This document shows positions 39,590 to 47,802 of a stretch of DNA of 64,000 nt, piece after piece. Below the pieces are notes generated by a model. That model searched no databases. It saw nothing but the letters and a program-made list of their open reading frames with translations, and was not told the origin of the DNA. The number at the start of each line of letters is the position of its first letter. Within the stretch, counting starts at the first letter, position 1. Source of the stretch: Heyndrickxia coagulans 36D1. Lineage in GTDB: Bacteria > Bacillota > Bacilli > Bacillales > Bacillaceae_C. The stretch lies in assembly GCF_000169195.2 (NCBI RefSeq), contig NC_016023.1, positions 2,480,001-2,544,000 of the forward strand, written 5' to 3'. A program made the translations under genes and the position numbers.

Positions 39590-39622
39590 GGCTGATGGCT
39601 TTGAAACGGGAGGGTGGCACGA
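39590..39622 (+). repeat. vestige of a third Rpn-tail copy
   Basis: GCTGATGGCTTTGAAACGGG and AGGGTGGCACGATAG repeat the sequence that precedes the duplicate, but the start codon is ATA and no coding follows. This marks the end of the tandem duplication. Confidence 0.6.
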
Positions 39623-39796
39623 TAGCACAAATGGTTTTGAAATGGGTGTATATAGTAATTTAATTGATCGGTCACCCTGTTGCAATTGAATATTTGTATT
39701 TTCTTATTCTCTCTGCCCGGATTTCGAATGTAAAGCAGTCAGAAAATCATTTGATGTTTCATGTACTGAAAGGTGACGATAGCGTCCATTTAAGCC

Positions 39797-39994
39797 GTGC
39801 CAGAATTTATTTTTCTAGTGAACTGCCGGATAGTGGAGGAGGCGGAAATTTTACAAATAGAAAAGAACAAGCCCTTGTTTATTTTGGAAAGATACACATA
39901 CACGGGAAAAGAAGAAATCATGGAGTACTCGAAATTTATTATGAAACAGGAGAATGCTAGTTATTACTTAGATATATCTCTTGAATTGTTATAA
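39797..39994 (+). pseudogene. remnant of a GntR-family regulator (UTRA domain)
   Basis: About 65 codons whose end, PLFILERYTYTGKEEIMEYSK followed by IMKQENASYYLDISLEL in the same frame, fits the last strands of the UTRA ligand-binding domain of GntR regulators. The DNA-binding domain is missing and upstream coding sense is lost. It precedes the amino-acid dehydrogenase genes, a usual place for such a regulator. Confidence 0.5.
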
Positions 39995-40136
39995 AATTAT
40001 AACTTTTATATGTTTCGTTTAATATATTGGATGAGGATAAATCAAAAAATGGTTTTCCAACATTTCTTTAAAAGGTAAGGAAAATTCAATTGGAATTATG
40101 ATATTATAACTTTATATTTTTAAAGGAGAAGATTTG

Positions 40137-40460
40137 ATGAAACAGTGGAATCCAACGAGCTGTCTTCAAGAAGACCAAGAAGAAGTGTCATTTTCTTTTG
40201 AAGGCAGAAGACTTAGAGCACGGAAAGGTCAATCTGTTGCTGCTGCTTTGATAAACAATGGTATAAAAAAAATAGCTGTAAGCAAAAAGTTCGGACAGCC
40301 TAGAGGAGCGTACTGTTTTACAGGGAGATGTTACAGCTGCACAGTGAACATTGATGGCTGCTCACATGTCAGGGCATGCATGACCCCTGTCCAGGAAAAT
40401 ATGGAAGTTGAAATGGCAAAAGGATATTTTGATATAAGGAATGATGACAATGGATTGTGA
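40137..40460 (+). CDS. 2Fe-2S subunit of an HcnABC-like dehydrogenase
   Basis: A 107-residue small ferredoxin-like protein of the HcnA/SoxA-N type. The 2Fe-2S ligands are CFTGRCYSC and a later Cys in ACMTPV. Such subunits pair with two FAD subunits in sarcosine oxidase-like, hydrogen-cyanide synthase, opine oxidase and dye-linked proline or hydroxyproline dehydrogenases. AAAGGAGAAG precedes ATG 40137. It overlaps the next gene by 20 bp. The region is AT-richer than the flanking genes. Confidence 0.8.
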   Translation: MKQWNPTSCLQEDQEEVSFSFEGRRLRARKGQSVAAALINNGIKKIAVSKKFGQPRGAYCFTGRCYSCTVNIDGCSHVRACMTPVQENMEVEMAKGYFDIRNDDNGL

Positions 40461-41541
40461 TGTATGCATCATTGGAGGAGGACCATCAGGCTTAGCAGCT
40501 GCTTGGCAAGCGGGGAAAACAGGATTATCCGTCATCATCGTTGATGAAAATCAAATGCTTGGAGGACAGTTAAAGCAGCAGAGGCAACCGATTCAAAATT
40601 TACCAGATATCTTTACAAACCAACAATTAACAGGTTTTGAACTGGCGCATGAATTGATCCATCTGATTGAGCCTTATGATATAAAACCTTTAACCGGATT
40701 TAGTTTTATTGGTGTAGAAGCGGATGGAACAATAGGAGTGAATAATGGAAGAGAAACGCGGAAAATCCGGGCAAAATGTATCATTGTAGCAACGGGAGCA
40801 GCGGAAGAACCTATTTTGTTTCCTGGTTGGACTTTACCGGGATCATTTTCAATTGGTGCGATGCAGATCTTAATCAATCGGGAAAAAATTGTTCCAGGCA
40901 GAACAGCTGTAATGATTGGATCGAGCAGTCGAACCTGCCAAGTTGCAAGTGAGATGCAGCAGGCAGGCATAATCATTGCGGGGGTGATAGAAGAGAAAGC
41001 CAAATTTGACTGTTCTCCATCAGATTTACAGCACCTGAAAAAGTTAAATATTCCTCTCTTTGCCGGTGTATCCAAGATAAGAGCAGAAGGAGAAGAAGAA
41101 GTGGAAAACATTCACTTTAAGGCCGGTGATGGGAAGGAGCAATCCATAAATACAGAGCTTGTTTGTATAGATGGAGGTCTGTCCCCCGTTGTCGAGTCTA
41201 ATTTTATATTGGGATACCAATTGCAGTTTAATTCTGATTTGGGGAATTGGATCCCATCCTATGATTCCTGTTTTCATACAAGTGCGCCAAATGTATTTGT
41301 AGCTGGGAATGCTGCAGGAATTACCAGTCATGGGGCCATTTTGATTACCGGTCTGATCGCAGGCTTAAGTGCAGCCGAGGCACTCGGGAAATATTCAAAT
41401 AAGGAAACTGTTTCGAAACAGCGAAAAAAATGGTGGAATGAACTAAAAACAGTTGAAATGGCTTATGATTCAACCGTTTATCAGGCAAGAATTCAGCATG
41501 TGAAGCAATTTGAACAGTTGAAAATCAAACAAATGTCTTGA
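40441..41541 (+). CDS. FAD/NAD(P)-type alpha subunit of an HcnABC-like dehydrogenase
   Basis: A 366-residue pyridine-nucleotide-disulfide-oxidoreductase-like protein: CIIGGGPSGLAAAWQAG at the N-terminus, a second dinucleotide-fold region AVMIGSSSRTCQVASEMQQAG, and a C-terminal FVAGNAAGI block. It corresponds to HcnB or the alpha subunit of dye-linked proline dehydrogenases but stops before the BFD-like 2Fe-2S domain that many HcnB proteins carry; that domain is the next gene. Substrate not determinable. Confidence 0.82.
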   Translation: MMTMDCDVCIIGGGPSGLAAAWQAGKTGLSVIIVDENQMLGGQLKQQRQPIQNLPDIFTNQQLTGFELAHELIHLIEPYDIKPLTGFSFIGVEADGTIGVNNGRETRKIRAKCIIVATGAAEEPILFPGWTLPGSFSIGAMQILINREKIVPGRTAVMIGSSSRTCQVASEMQQAGIIIAGVIEEKAKFDCSPSDLQHLKKLNIPLFAGVSKIRAEGEEEVENIHFKAGDGKEQSINTELVCIDGGLSPVVESNFILGYQLQFNSDLGNWIPSYDSCFHTSAPNVFVAGNAAGITSHGAILITGLIAGLSAAEALGKYSNKETVSKQRKKWWNELKTVEMAYDSTVYQARIQHVKQFEQLKIKQMS

Positions 41542-41563
41542 AAAACATATGGAGGCGGTCATA

Positions 41564-41878
41564 TTGAATGAAGAAACGATTATTTGTCCCTGTGAAGATG
41601 TTACCTATTCGGATTTGGAATCCGTTCTTTCATTGGGCGCAGAGACCTTTGATGATGTTAAAAGATTTACAAGATGTGGCATGGGGTCCTGCCAGGCAAA
41701 GGCATGCTTTTATCAAGTTTCCAAATTGATAAGCAAACGTAAACAGATCCCATTATCGAAAATTCCCTACACTCATATGAGATTGCCGCTTAGAATGATA
41801 CCCTTGGAATCTTTGCTCGGAGAAGACAAGGAAAAACCAGTGAAAACTTCGTTAAGTGAAGGTCATGCAAATGAATAA
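41564..41878 (+). CDS. BFD-like 2Fe-2S protein
   Basis: A 104-residue protein with the bacterioferritin-associated-ferredoxin-like pattern CPCEDVTYSDLESVL then RCGMGSCQAKAC. The four Cys ligands CxC..C..C are present. TTG 41564 follows GGAGGCGG at good spacing and is preferred to ATG 41549, which overlaps that site. It probably transfers electrons within the complex encoded by its neighbours. The end overlaps the next start. Confidence 0.8.
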   Translation: MNEETIICPCEDVTYSDLESVLSLGAETFDDVKRFTRCGMGSCQAKACFYQVSKLISKRKQIPLSKIPYTHMRLPLRMIPLESLLGEDKEKPVKTSLSEGHANE

Positions 41879-42965
41879 TCAACGTGAATATGAAGTGATC
41901 ATCATAGGTGCCGGCGTAGTTGGAAATGGAATTGCGTACCACCTATCAGATAAGAAACAGAAAAATATTCTTGTCATTGATAAGGGATTCCCATTATCTG
42001 GAACTTCCGGAGCAACCCAAGCTTGGGTATGGGTACATGGTAAAAAACCGGATACTTATGCCTATTTTACAAAGTGCAGTGCAGAACTCTATCCTGAATT
42101 GGAAAGGAAAATTGGCGATATCGAATATGCACGGACGGGTGGTATCGAACCATTTTTTTCTGTTGAAGAAATGAAAGAAGCTGAAAAAATGGTACAGTCT
42201 CAAAGTAATGCAGGAATTCCAGTTGAATTATTGAGCCGGGAAGAAGTGTTAAAAAAGGAACCTTATTTTTCTCAAAATGTTGTAGGGGCTACATATAGTC
42301 CAGTGGACGGCAATGTAAATCCCTTTAAATTACTGGAAAAGTATATAAAAGCGAATCGGGCCCACGATGTCACCTTTTCTTTTTATAACGAAGTCACCGG
42401 AATCGACAAGAAGGCAGGGAAGTTTGTTGTACACACCCAAAAAGGGAAATTTACGGCGGAAAAACTCGTGCTGGCTGGAGGACTCTGGACTAAGAAACTT
42501 GGCGCTTTTCTTAATGTATCTGTCCCGATTGAAAAAGTGAGGGGACAGATCATCGTGACAGAGCCATTAAAACCATTCATTCACCATACAATCGGCGGAA
42601 TGATGAGACAAATGCAGTGTGGCCCTGTATTAATTGGCTACTCAATGGAGAAGGCTGGCTATGATCGTAGAAGCACACTCGATATTATTCAGGAAACTGC
42701 CAAATTCGGAATACAGTACTACCCTGATCTGGCCAAAGCCAATGTAGTCAGGTGTTTTTCGGGGATTAGAGTAATCCCGGAAGATGGCATTCCCATTTTA
42801 GGGAAAGTACCTCAAGTAGATCAATTATATATTGCTGTAACCCATAGCGGTGTTACTTTATCTCCGTTAATCGGGACTTTAATGTCCGAACTGATTATGA
42901 AAGATACGACTTCTATTTCTATAAAAGATTACCAGATCAGCCGTTTTTCAAAGCAGTCAGTTTAA
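41871..42965 (+). CDS. DAO-type FAD subunit (beta) of an HcnABC-like dehydrogenase
   Basis: A 364-residue D-amino-acid-oxidase-family flavoprotein. VIIIGAGVVGNGIAYHLS binds FAD. The C-terminal VIPEDGIPILGKVP and VTHSGVTLSPLIG blocks are typical of the glycine/sarcosine/proline oxidising group. It is the likely catalytic subunit that oxidises the C-N bond of an amino or imino acid. ATG 41871 overlaps the previous stop by eight bases. Last gene of the four-gene set. Confidence 0.82.
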   Translation: MNNQREYEVIIIGAGVVGNGIAYHLSDKKQKNILVIDKGFPLSGTSGATQAWVWVHGKKPDTYAYFTKCSAELYPELERKIGDIEYARTGGIEPFFSVEEMKEAEKMVQSQSNAGIPVELLSREEVLKKEPYFSQNVVGATYSPVDGNVNPFKLLEKYIKANRAHDVTFSFYNEVTGIDKKAGKFVVHTQKGKFTAEKLVLAGGLWTKKLGAFLNVSVPIEKVRGQIIVTEPLKPFIHHTIGGMMRQMQCGPVLIGYSMEKAGYDRRSTLDIIQETAKFGIQYYPDLAKANVVRCFSGIRVIPEDGIPILGKVPQVDQLYIAVTHSGVTLSPLIGTLMSELIMKDTTSISIKDYQISRFSKQSV

Positions 42966-43197
42966 AGGTAAACTACTATAGATTATGGAGGATCCTGATT
43001 AATAGGCAAAGACAGTGAAGAATATTTATCTTTAAAATAAATCTATAGATTGATTTTTAGTTTAGCAGGATTTTGAGCATCTTTTGAATTAGAAAAAAGG
43101 TATCGTAAAAAGTTGTTTGACGCTCCGTTTCGGGAAAATCGTTGTCTCGAACTGAGAATTGCCTCAAGGTCTGTGTTTTGATTCATAACAAATCAGT

Positions 43198-43230
43198 AAG
43201 CCGTATGCCTTAATAAGGCACATACGGCTT
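43198..43230. terminator. stem-loop between convergent transcripts
   Basis: AAGCCGTATGCCTT pairs with AAGGCA-ca-TACGGCTT (14-bp stem with a two-base bulge). No T-run follows. Bases 42966-43197 hold no supported gene. Confidence 0.5.
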
Positions 43231-43258
43231 GATGAGGGAGTAGCCTTGAAAGAGTTAA

Positions 43259-44080
43259 CTATTCTTGCAACAATGCTTCAAACAGCAAAAAGATAAAAAT
43301 AAAAAAAATAATCCCGCAAATCATCATCTCAGCAAAATGAATAAAGAGCAATTTATCATCACTTTGTTTTTTTGGGCGGATGCCAAAAAAGTCACAGTGA
43401 TGGAATATATAGAGGAATGTACAGGCAAAAAGAAAACCGGCCAGTGCATACATATCAAATGGGACATCGGTAGCGTATCTTGAGCTTCCGTTTGATTGGA
43501 GATCCAGCTCATAATCCAGTGGCTTTTGCAGTAAAATGGCAATCACGATAAAAAGATACAGAAAAAACGATATGCTGAAAGGATGTTTTCTGTAGTCCAG
43601 CCACTTCAGGATCCGTCTTATACGCGTGCTTTTGCCGTACGGATACTCATGTTCAGGCATATGGTCATCATGGGCCATATAAACAAATGCAATGCCTACA
43701 ATCCCCAACAGAACGAGAAGTTTTGCGATAAAGACCATAAATAAAATATCAACCAGAAAACTGCACCCCAGTAAAATAAGAACGATTACACATAGTTGGT
43801 TACCAACCCTTTCTCGCTTCTCCCATAATTTGTTAAAATATTGGCGATTATCTGTTTTCAAACCATGGTTTTCAGCTCTCACCCCGTTCGTTTCATGGAG
43901 CCGGATGATAAAATGTGCAATGAGAACAAGTAGCACCCCGATTGCCAAAAAGTTCCACGTTTGTTTAGGAAAAGCGGGACGGATCCAATCATAGTGGTCC
44001 GCAACCCAAAGGCCGTCTGCTGTCAAACAAATCATCCCTGCCATCAACAAATATGGAGCCAGTTTGTAAATGGTAGCCAC
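43259..44080 (-). CDS. multi-span membrane protein of unknown function
   Basis: A 273-residue protein with about seven hydrophobic segments, a charged loop HDDHMPEHEYPYGKSTR near residue 150 and a second polar loop around 200. I do not recognise a family. The start GTG 44080 overlaps its own AGGGGG; ATT three codons on has ideal spacing but would be rare. AT-rich composition continues from the preceding island. Confidence 0.6.
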   Translation of the reverse strand: MATIYKLAPYLLMAGMICLTADGLWVADHYDWIRPAFPKQTWNFLAIGVLLVLIAHFIIRLHETNGVRAENHGLKTDNRQYFNKLWEKRERVGNQLCVIVLILLGCSFLVDILFMVFIAKLLVLLGIVGIAFVYMAHDDHMPEHEYPYGKSTRIRRILKWLDYRKHPFSISFFLYLFIVIAILLQKPLDYELDLQSNGSSRYATDVPFDMYALAGFLFACTFLYIFHHCDFFGIRPKKQSDDKLLFIHFAEMMICGIIFFIFIFLLFEALLQE

Positions 44081-44265
44081 CCCCTATTTTTTCTTTTATT
44101 TTAACATGAACAAAAAAACCAGGACAAAAACATTGAAATATGACTATATAAGATGAAATCATCATTTCTCTTAATTTCTTGGTCCTTTTTGGGTATAAAG
44201 TTTGTAACTATACCGCAAAGGGGGGTGAAAGAAGAATTCCCTTAGGTTGACTTTTTTTAAAAGCA

Positions 44266-44299
44266 TCATAAAACCCGCTGGAAAAATCATCCAACGGGT
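44266..44299 (-). terminator. terminator of kapB
   Basis: On the minus strand ACCCG-t-TGGA pairs with TCCA-g-CGGGT, followed by TTTTATG. It overlaps the kapB stop codon. Confidence 0.65.
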
Positions 44300-44670
44300 G
44301 ATATGCCGTATTCTTTCATCAGACTTTTTAACGCGGCGATGCTTTTCCGGCTGTAAAGTGTGTCTTCTTTTTCAAGCTTTTCCATCAGTTCGCGGACAGC
44401 GGTTTTTAGCGACGCCTCGTAATCCGGAATCTCGCCGTTGTACGGTTTGACCGTTTTCCGCGGGATATTCGCTTGTTCTCCGAAGGCCAAAGCTTTCCGC
44501 TCATGGAAAAACGGTACATCCCCTTCATTCGGGTGGTGCAAATCCCCCTGGGCGGGATGCTTTAACACGGCCAGTACCTTAAATACATAATGGTCGGGAA
44601 ACACTTGCGTAATTTCTCCAATATATTTCCCGGTTTTTTTCGTTGTCACAATCTTATCTCCAACTTCCAA
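44287..44670 (-). CDS. kapB: kinase-associated lipoprotein B homologue KapB
   Basis: A 127-residue protein. KTGKYIGEI, VLKHPAQGDLHHPNEGDVPFF and ALAFGEQANIPRKTVKPYNG match KapB of Bacillus, which supports KinB-dependent signalling into the sporulation phosphorelay. Although named a lipoprotein, this one shows no lipobox from the chosen start. TTG 44670 follows AAGGGGGA; the open frame reaches 44727, but that extension is unlike KapB. Confidence 0.9.
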   Translation of the reverse strand: MEVGDKIVTTKKTGKYIGEITQVFPDHYVFKVLAVLKHPAQGDLHHPNEGDVPFFHERKALAFGEQANIPRKTVKPYNGEIPDYEASLKTAVRELMEKLEKEDTLYSRKSIAALKSLMKEYGISPVG

Positions 44671-44804
44671 GCTGATTCCCCCTTGCGCTTTTACTACCAT
44701 TATGGTGAAAAAGCCGGAAAGAAGCAAAAGAAAACGTTTGGACTTTTTGCCCGGATTTTAGTAAAGTAGACAAGAATAGTGAAACAAATGGAGGTTTTAA
44801 ACAT

Positions 44805-45404
44805 ATGGCAGACGAAACCATGTATCCGCAACTTCAAGCGGGCGTGCGCGAAAACGAAACGGTCGCAGACATGCAGACCAATATGGGAACGATCACGATC
44901 AAGCTGTTTCCAGCGTTTGCGCCGAAAACGGTCGAGAATTTTGTCACGCACAGCAAAAACGGTTACTATGACGGCTTGACGTTCCACCGTGTGATCGATG
45001 GGTTCATGATCCAGGGCGGGGACCCGAGCGGAAACGGGACCGGCGGCGAAAGCATCTACGGCGCCCCGTTCGAAGACGAATTTTCAGAACGGCTTTTCAA
45101 TTTCCGCGGTGCCTTGTCCATGGCCAACGGCGGCCCGAACACAAACGGCAGCCAGTTTTTCATCGTCCAAAGCAAAACGGTTGATCCCAGCATGAAAGGG
45201 CAAATGGAACAGGCGGGTTACCCGGCTGAAGTCGTAGAAGCTTATATGGAAAAAGGGGGGACACCGTGGCTTGATTTCCGTCACACCGTATTCGGCCAGG
45301 TCATGGAAGGCATGGAGGTTGTCGATGAAATCGCCGGCGTCCGTACAGGTCTGCAGGATAAACCGGTGCACGATGTCATCATCGAAAAAATCACCATACG
45401 TTAA
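44805..45404 (+). CDS. ppiB: peptidyl-prolyl cis-trans isomerase, cyclophilin type
   Basis: A 199-residue cytoplasmic cyclophilin. [21 protein letters not shown] and GSQFFI carry the active-site Arg, Phe and Gln of the family. A ~25-residue N-terminal extension and an insertion near residue 130 ([19 protein letters not shown]) make it longer than the 143-residue B. subtilis PpiB. GGAGG precedes ATG 44805. Confidence 0.93.
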   Translation: MADETMYPQLQAGVRENETVADMQTNMGTITIKLFPAFAPKTVENFVTHSKNGYYDGLTFHRVIDGFMIQGGDPSGNGTGGESIYGAPFEDEFSERLFNFRGALSMANGGPNTNGSQFFIVQSKTVDPSMKGQMEQAGYPAEVVEAYMEKGGTPWLDFRHTVFGQVMEGMEVVDEIAGVRTGLQDKPVHDVIIEKITIR

Positions 45405-45456
45405 TCGCGAGTTACCATGCCGGCCTGCCCTGCGGCTTTTTTCGGAAACCTGTTCA

Positions 45457-45485
45457 ACAGCACCGCGTGAAAAATGCGGTGCTGT
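45457..45485. promoter_or_regulatory. ten-base perfect stem-loop without T-run
   Basis: ACAGCACCGC / GCGGTGCTGT with a nine-base loop, lying 20 bp after a short ppiB terminator (GCCG..CGGC plus TTTTTT at 45420-45443) and before the TATAAT at 45514. An operator or RNA element is possible. Confidence 0.45.
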
Positions 45486-45541
45486 AACCGTTTCATTTGC
45501 GGCCCCTGGCTGTTATAATGGTTGAAAAGGGGGAAGTGCCA

Positions 45542-45748
45542 TTGTTTCCATATCTCATCGGATTTCTTGTTCAATTTCCGCAGGAGAAAAAATATTATAT
45601 CCCGGCGTTGATCTCACTTTCCTTTTTTGTGCTGCTTGCGGTGCTCGTGTTTTTCATTTTCCGGAAAATCAATGAAAAGCAGGTGAAGCAGGCAAAAAAA
45701 CTGGAAGAAGAAATCATGAAGAAAAATCGCTTTCCGCATGCGGATTAG
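45542..45748 (+). CDS. small single-span membrane protein
   Basis: A 68-residue protein with one hydrophobic segment (about residues 20-41) followed by a basic helical tail RKINEKQVKQAKKLEEEI. Not recognised. TTG 45542 follows AAGGGGG at eight bases. A TATAAT box lies 25 bp upstream. The earlier frame opening at 45497 overlaps the promoter. Confidence 0.6.
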   Translation: MFPYLIGFLVQFPQEKKYYIPALISLSFFVLLAVLVFFIFRKINEKQVKQAKKLEEEIMKKNRFPHAD

Positions 45749-45835
45749 CGTTTTCTTTTTTATAGGAGGTGGCAGATGTGGTTACGGCATGCCATTACAA
45801 ATGCGCTTATTGTGTTTTCTTTTTTATAGGAGCAG
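45749..45835 (+). repeat. 19-bp direct repeat with ribosome-site-like end
   Basis: GTTTTCTTTTTTATAGGAG occurs twice, about 62 bp apart. Both copies precede an ATG, but the following frames are short and lack protein character. Confidence 0.5.
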
Positions 45836-46031
45836 ACAGATGAGATGTCAGGCTAAAACACCGCTGTTTCCGGGGGAAAAAGCAGGGGATGGCGTCATGC
45901 GCTTCCCAAAGATTTGTGAACGTTGGATGAAATGGAATAAATGACTTGTATAACCGGACTGATTCATATATCTTATATGTAAATGATGTAATCTTTTTGT
46001 AACATAAACTACTTTATTGGGGTGATCGGCC

Positions 46032-47414
46032 ATAACCAGGAAGAAAAGTCTTCTTATTGGCATCATTGCGGCAGTTGTCATCATTCTTTTAGGCGGTGCC
46101 GGCTATTACCAGGCTACCCGTTTTAATCCGCATGTCAAAATCAACAACGTCAAAGTCGGCGGCATGACCACTGAACAGGCGATGAAAAAATTAAAGTCTA
46201 TGACATTAACAAATAAAGTATATGTCGGGAACAAAGTTTTGGTGGACGGGAAAGATACAAAGGTCCGTTTTACAGACGGTGATATGGCGAAGGTAAAACG
46301 CGTTTTCAAAACCCAGCGCACATGGATTCCGTCTTTTAAAGAGAAAAATTATATGGTCATGCCGGGGCGGACGGATCACTACCGCAATGTGACACTGAAG
46401 CAGGAAGTTTCCAAAAAACTGGAACAGCAAAATCAACATCTGCAGGCACCAAAAGATGCACAGGCTTATCTGAAGGACGGAAAAATTGGTGTATCGAAAA
46501 GCGAAAACGGCAATCAATACGACATTTCCGCCATGTTAAAGGCATATGACACACAAAAATACAATAGTGAAATTCATTTGCGTCCGGTAAAACTTCAACC
46601 GGTCCGCGAAAACAGCAAAATTGTAAAGCAGGAAAAGCAAAAGCTTGAGGAACTCTCGAACAAGACTGTCAACTATATCCTGCAGGAAAAGAAATATCCG
46701 TTCAAGGCAAGTGAACTAATTCAAAATGCATCCGTCTCAAAAGATATGAAACTAGCAATTGACCCGTCCGGCATCCAGTCGCGGCTGGATGCGTTGAACA
46801 AGGAGAAATCGACGCTCCATAAAAACTTCAGTTTCAAAACGCATGCGGGCTCCGTCATTTCCGTAAAAGGCCAGTCGTACGGCTGGGCGATTGATACGAA
46901 AGCGGAAGCGAAACGGATTGCGGACGCCTTTCAAAACGGCAAGGATACCGTCAAGGCTTACAATATTTACGGCGAAGGGTACAGCACGATCGGCGTCGGC
47001 TACCATGTCCTGGCCGAAAACGGGATTGGCGATACGTATGCGGAAGTGTCGATTTCCGACCAGCGCATCTGGATTTATAAGGACGGCAAGCTGAAAGTCA
47101 CGACCCGGGTTGTAACGGGAAGGCATGATACACACGAAGATACGCCAAAAGGGGTTTGGTACATCGAATATAAAGAGTCCCCGTCTGTATTGGAGGGCAG
47201 TGAAGCGGGCAACCCGAATTATTCCGTTAAGGTAAAATATTGGGCGCCTTTCACGCTCGGCGGTGTTGGCTTCCATGATGCGAGCTGGCGGAAGAACTGG
47301 GCCATGGACGCCTATGTCCACCACGGCTCCGGCGGATGTGTGAACACGCCGCCAAGTGTCATGAAAACCGTCTATGACAACCTGGAACAAAACGAACCGG
47401 TCATCGTTTATTAA
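46032..47414 (+). CDS. L,D-transpeptidase (YkuD) with peptidoglycan-binding domain
   Basis: Coding sense starts at 46032 with an N-terminal membrane segment (about residues 4-24) and gives ~460 residues. A VanW/YoaR-type PG-binding region is followed by the YkuD domain, whose catalytic motif HGSGGCVNTP ends with the nucleophilic Cys; YVHHGSGGC matches HxxxSxGC. It would cross-link or anchor peptidoglycan outside the membrane. The frame has no ATG, GTG or TTG before 46164. The codon at the expected start is ATA 46032, eight bases after GGGGTG. Starting at ATG 46164 would remove the membrane anchor. Either ATA is used, the gene is impaired, or there is a base error. Confidence 0.85.
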   Translation: MTRKKSLLIGIIAAVVIILLGGAGYYQATRFNPHVKINNVKVGGMTTEQAMKKLKSMTLTNKVYVGNKVLVDGKDTKVRFTDGDMAKVKRVFKTQRTWIPSFKEKNYMVMPGRTDHYRNVTLKQEVSKKLEQQNQHLQAPKDAQAYLKDGKIGVSKSENGNQYDISAMLKAYDTQKYNSEIHLRPVKLQPVRENSKIVKQEKQKLEELSNKTVNYILQEKKYPFKASELIQNASVSKDMKLAIDPSGIQSRLDALNKEKSTLHKNFSFKTHAGSVISVKGQSYGWAIDTKAEAKRIADAFQNGKDTVKAYNIYGEGYSTIGVGYHVLAENGIGDTYAEVSISDQRIWIYKDGKLKVTTRVVTGRHDTHEDTPKGVWYIEYKESPSVLEGSEAGNPNYSVKVKYWAPFTLGGVGFHDASWRKNWAMDAYVHHGSGGCVNTPPSVMKTVYDNLEQNEPVIVY

Positions 47415-47417
47415 TGG

Positions 47418-47453
47418 CCGGAACCGGCTTCTATCCGGTCCGGTTCTTGTTTT
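47418..47453 (+). terminator. terminator after the L,D-transpeptidase gene
   Basis: CCGGAACCGG pairs with CCGGTCCGG with a bulge, followed by TTCTTGTTTT. Confidence 0.65.
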
Positions 47454-47455
47454 AA

Positions 47456-47670
47456 AAAAGGGGCAGTCCCATTTGGCTCCTGAACAGATAATTGTGAGAT
47501 TCATGAAACGCTAGTGGGCATCGTGACGGAAACCGAACAACCAATTGTATCGTGCTTATAAAAAAAGGAGCAGTCCCGTTGGCTCCTGAACAGATAATTG
47601 TGAGATTCATGAAACGTTTGTGGGCATCGTGACTGAAATGAACAACCAACAACCAACTATATCATACTTA
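47456..47670. repeat. 106-bp tandem direct repeat
   Basis: Two copies (47456-47561 and 47562-47670), with shared blocks GGCTCCTGAACAGATAATTG, TGAGATTCATGAAACG and TGGGCATCGTGAC. Non-coding as far as can be seen. Confidence 0.75.
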
Positions 47671-47677
47671 CAAAAAT

Positions 47678-47728
47678 AAGGGGCTCCCATCAGCCGTTTA
47701 ACGACTATTGGGATAGCCCCTTTTTTTA
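47678..47728. terminator. terminator-like hairpin
   Basis: GGGGCT-cCCA pairs with GGGat-AGCCCC across a ~20-base loop, followed by TTTTTTT on the plus strand. It may have lost its original gene. Confidence 0.55.
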
Positions 47729-47802
47729 CATGGCTTAAAAATTTTTCATAGATTGCCGGAACCTTCTCAAAATACGTATCTGCATCGTTCACAAATATGT
47801 CT

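Noticed and set aside
38468..39622. Insertion sequence or active transposon
   Set aside because: Rpn proteins are labelled transposase-like in some databases, but no terminal inverted repeats or target duplications are visible here.
39664..39960. 98-codon frame overlapping the GntR remnant
   Set aside because: The UTRA-like sense lies in the other frame; this one is an out-of-frame shadow.
45738..45944. 68-codon frame after the small membrane protein gene
   Set aside because: Made of the 19-bp direct repeat and junk-like sequence, with no plausible start.
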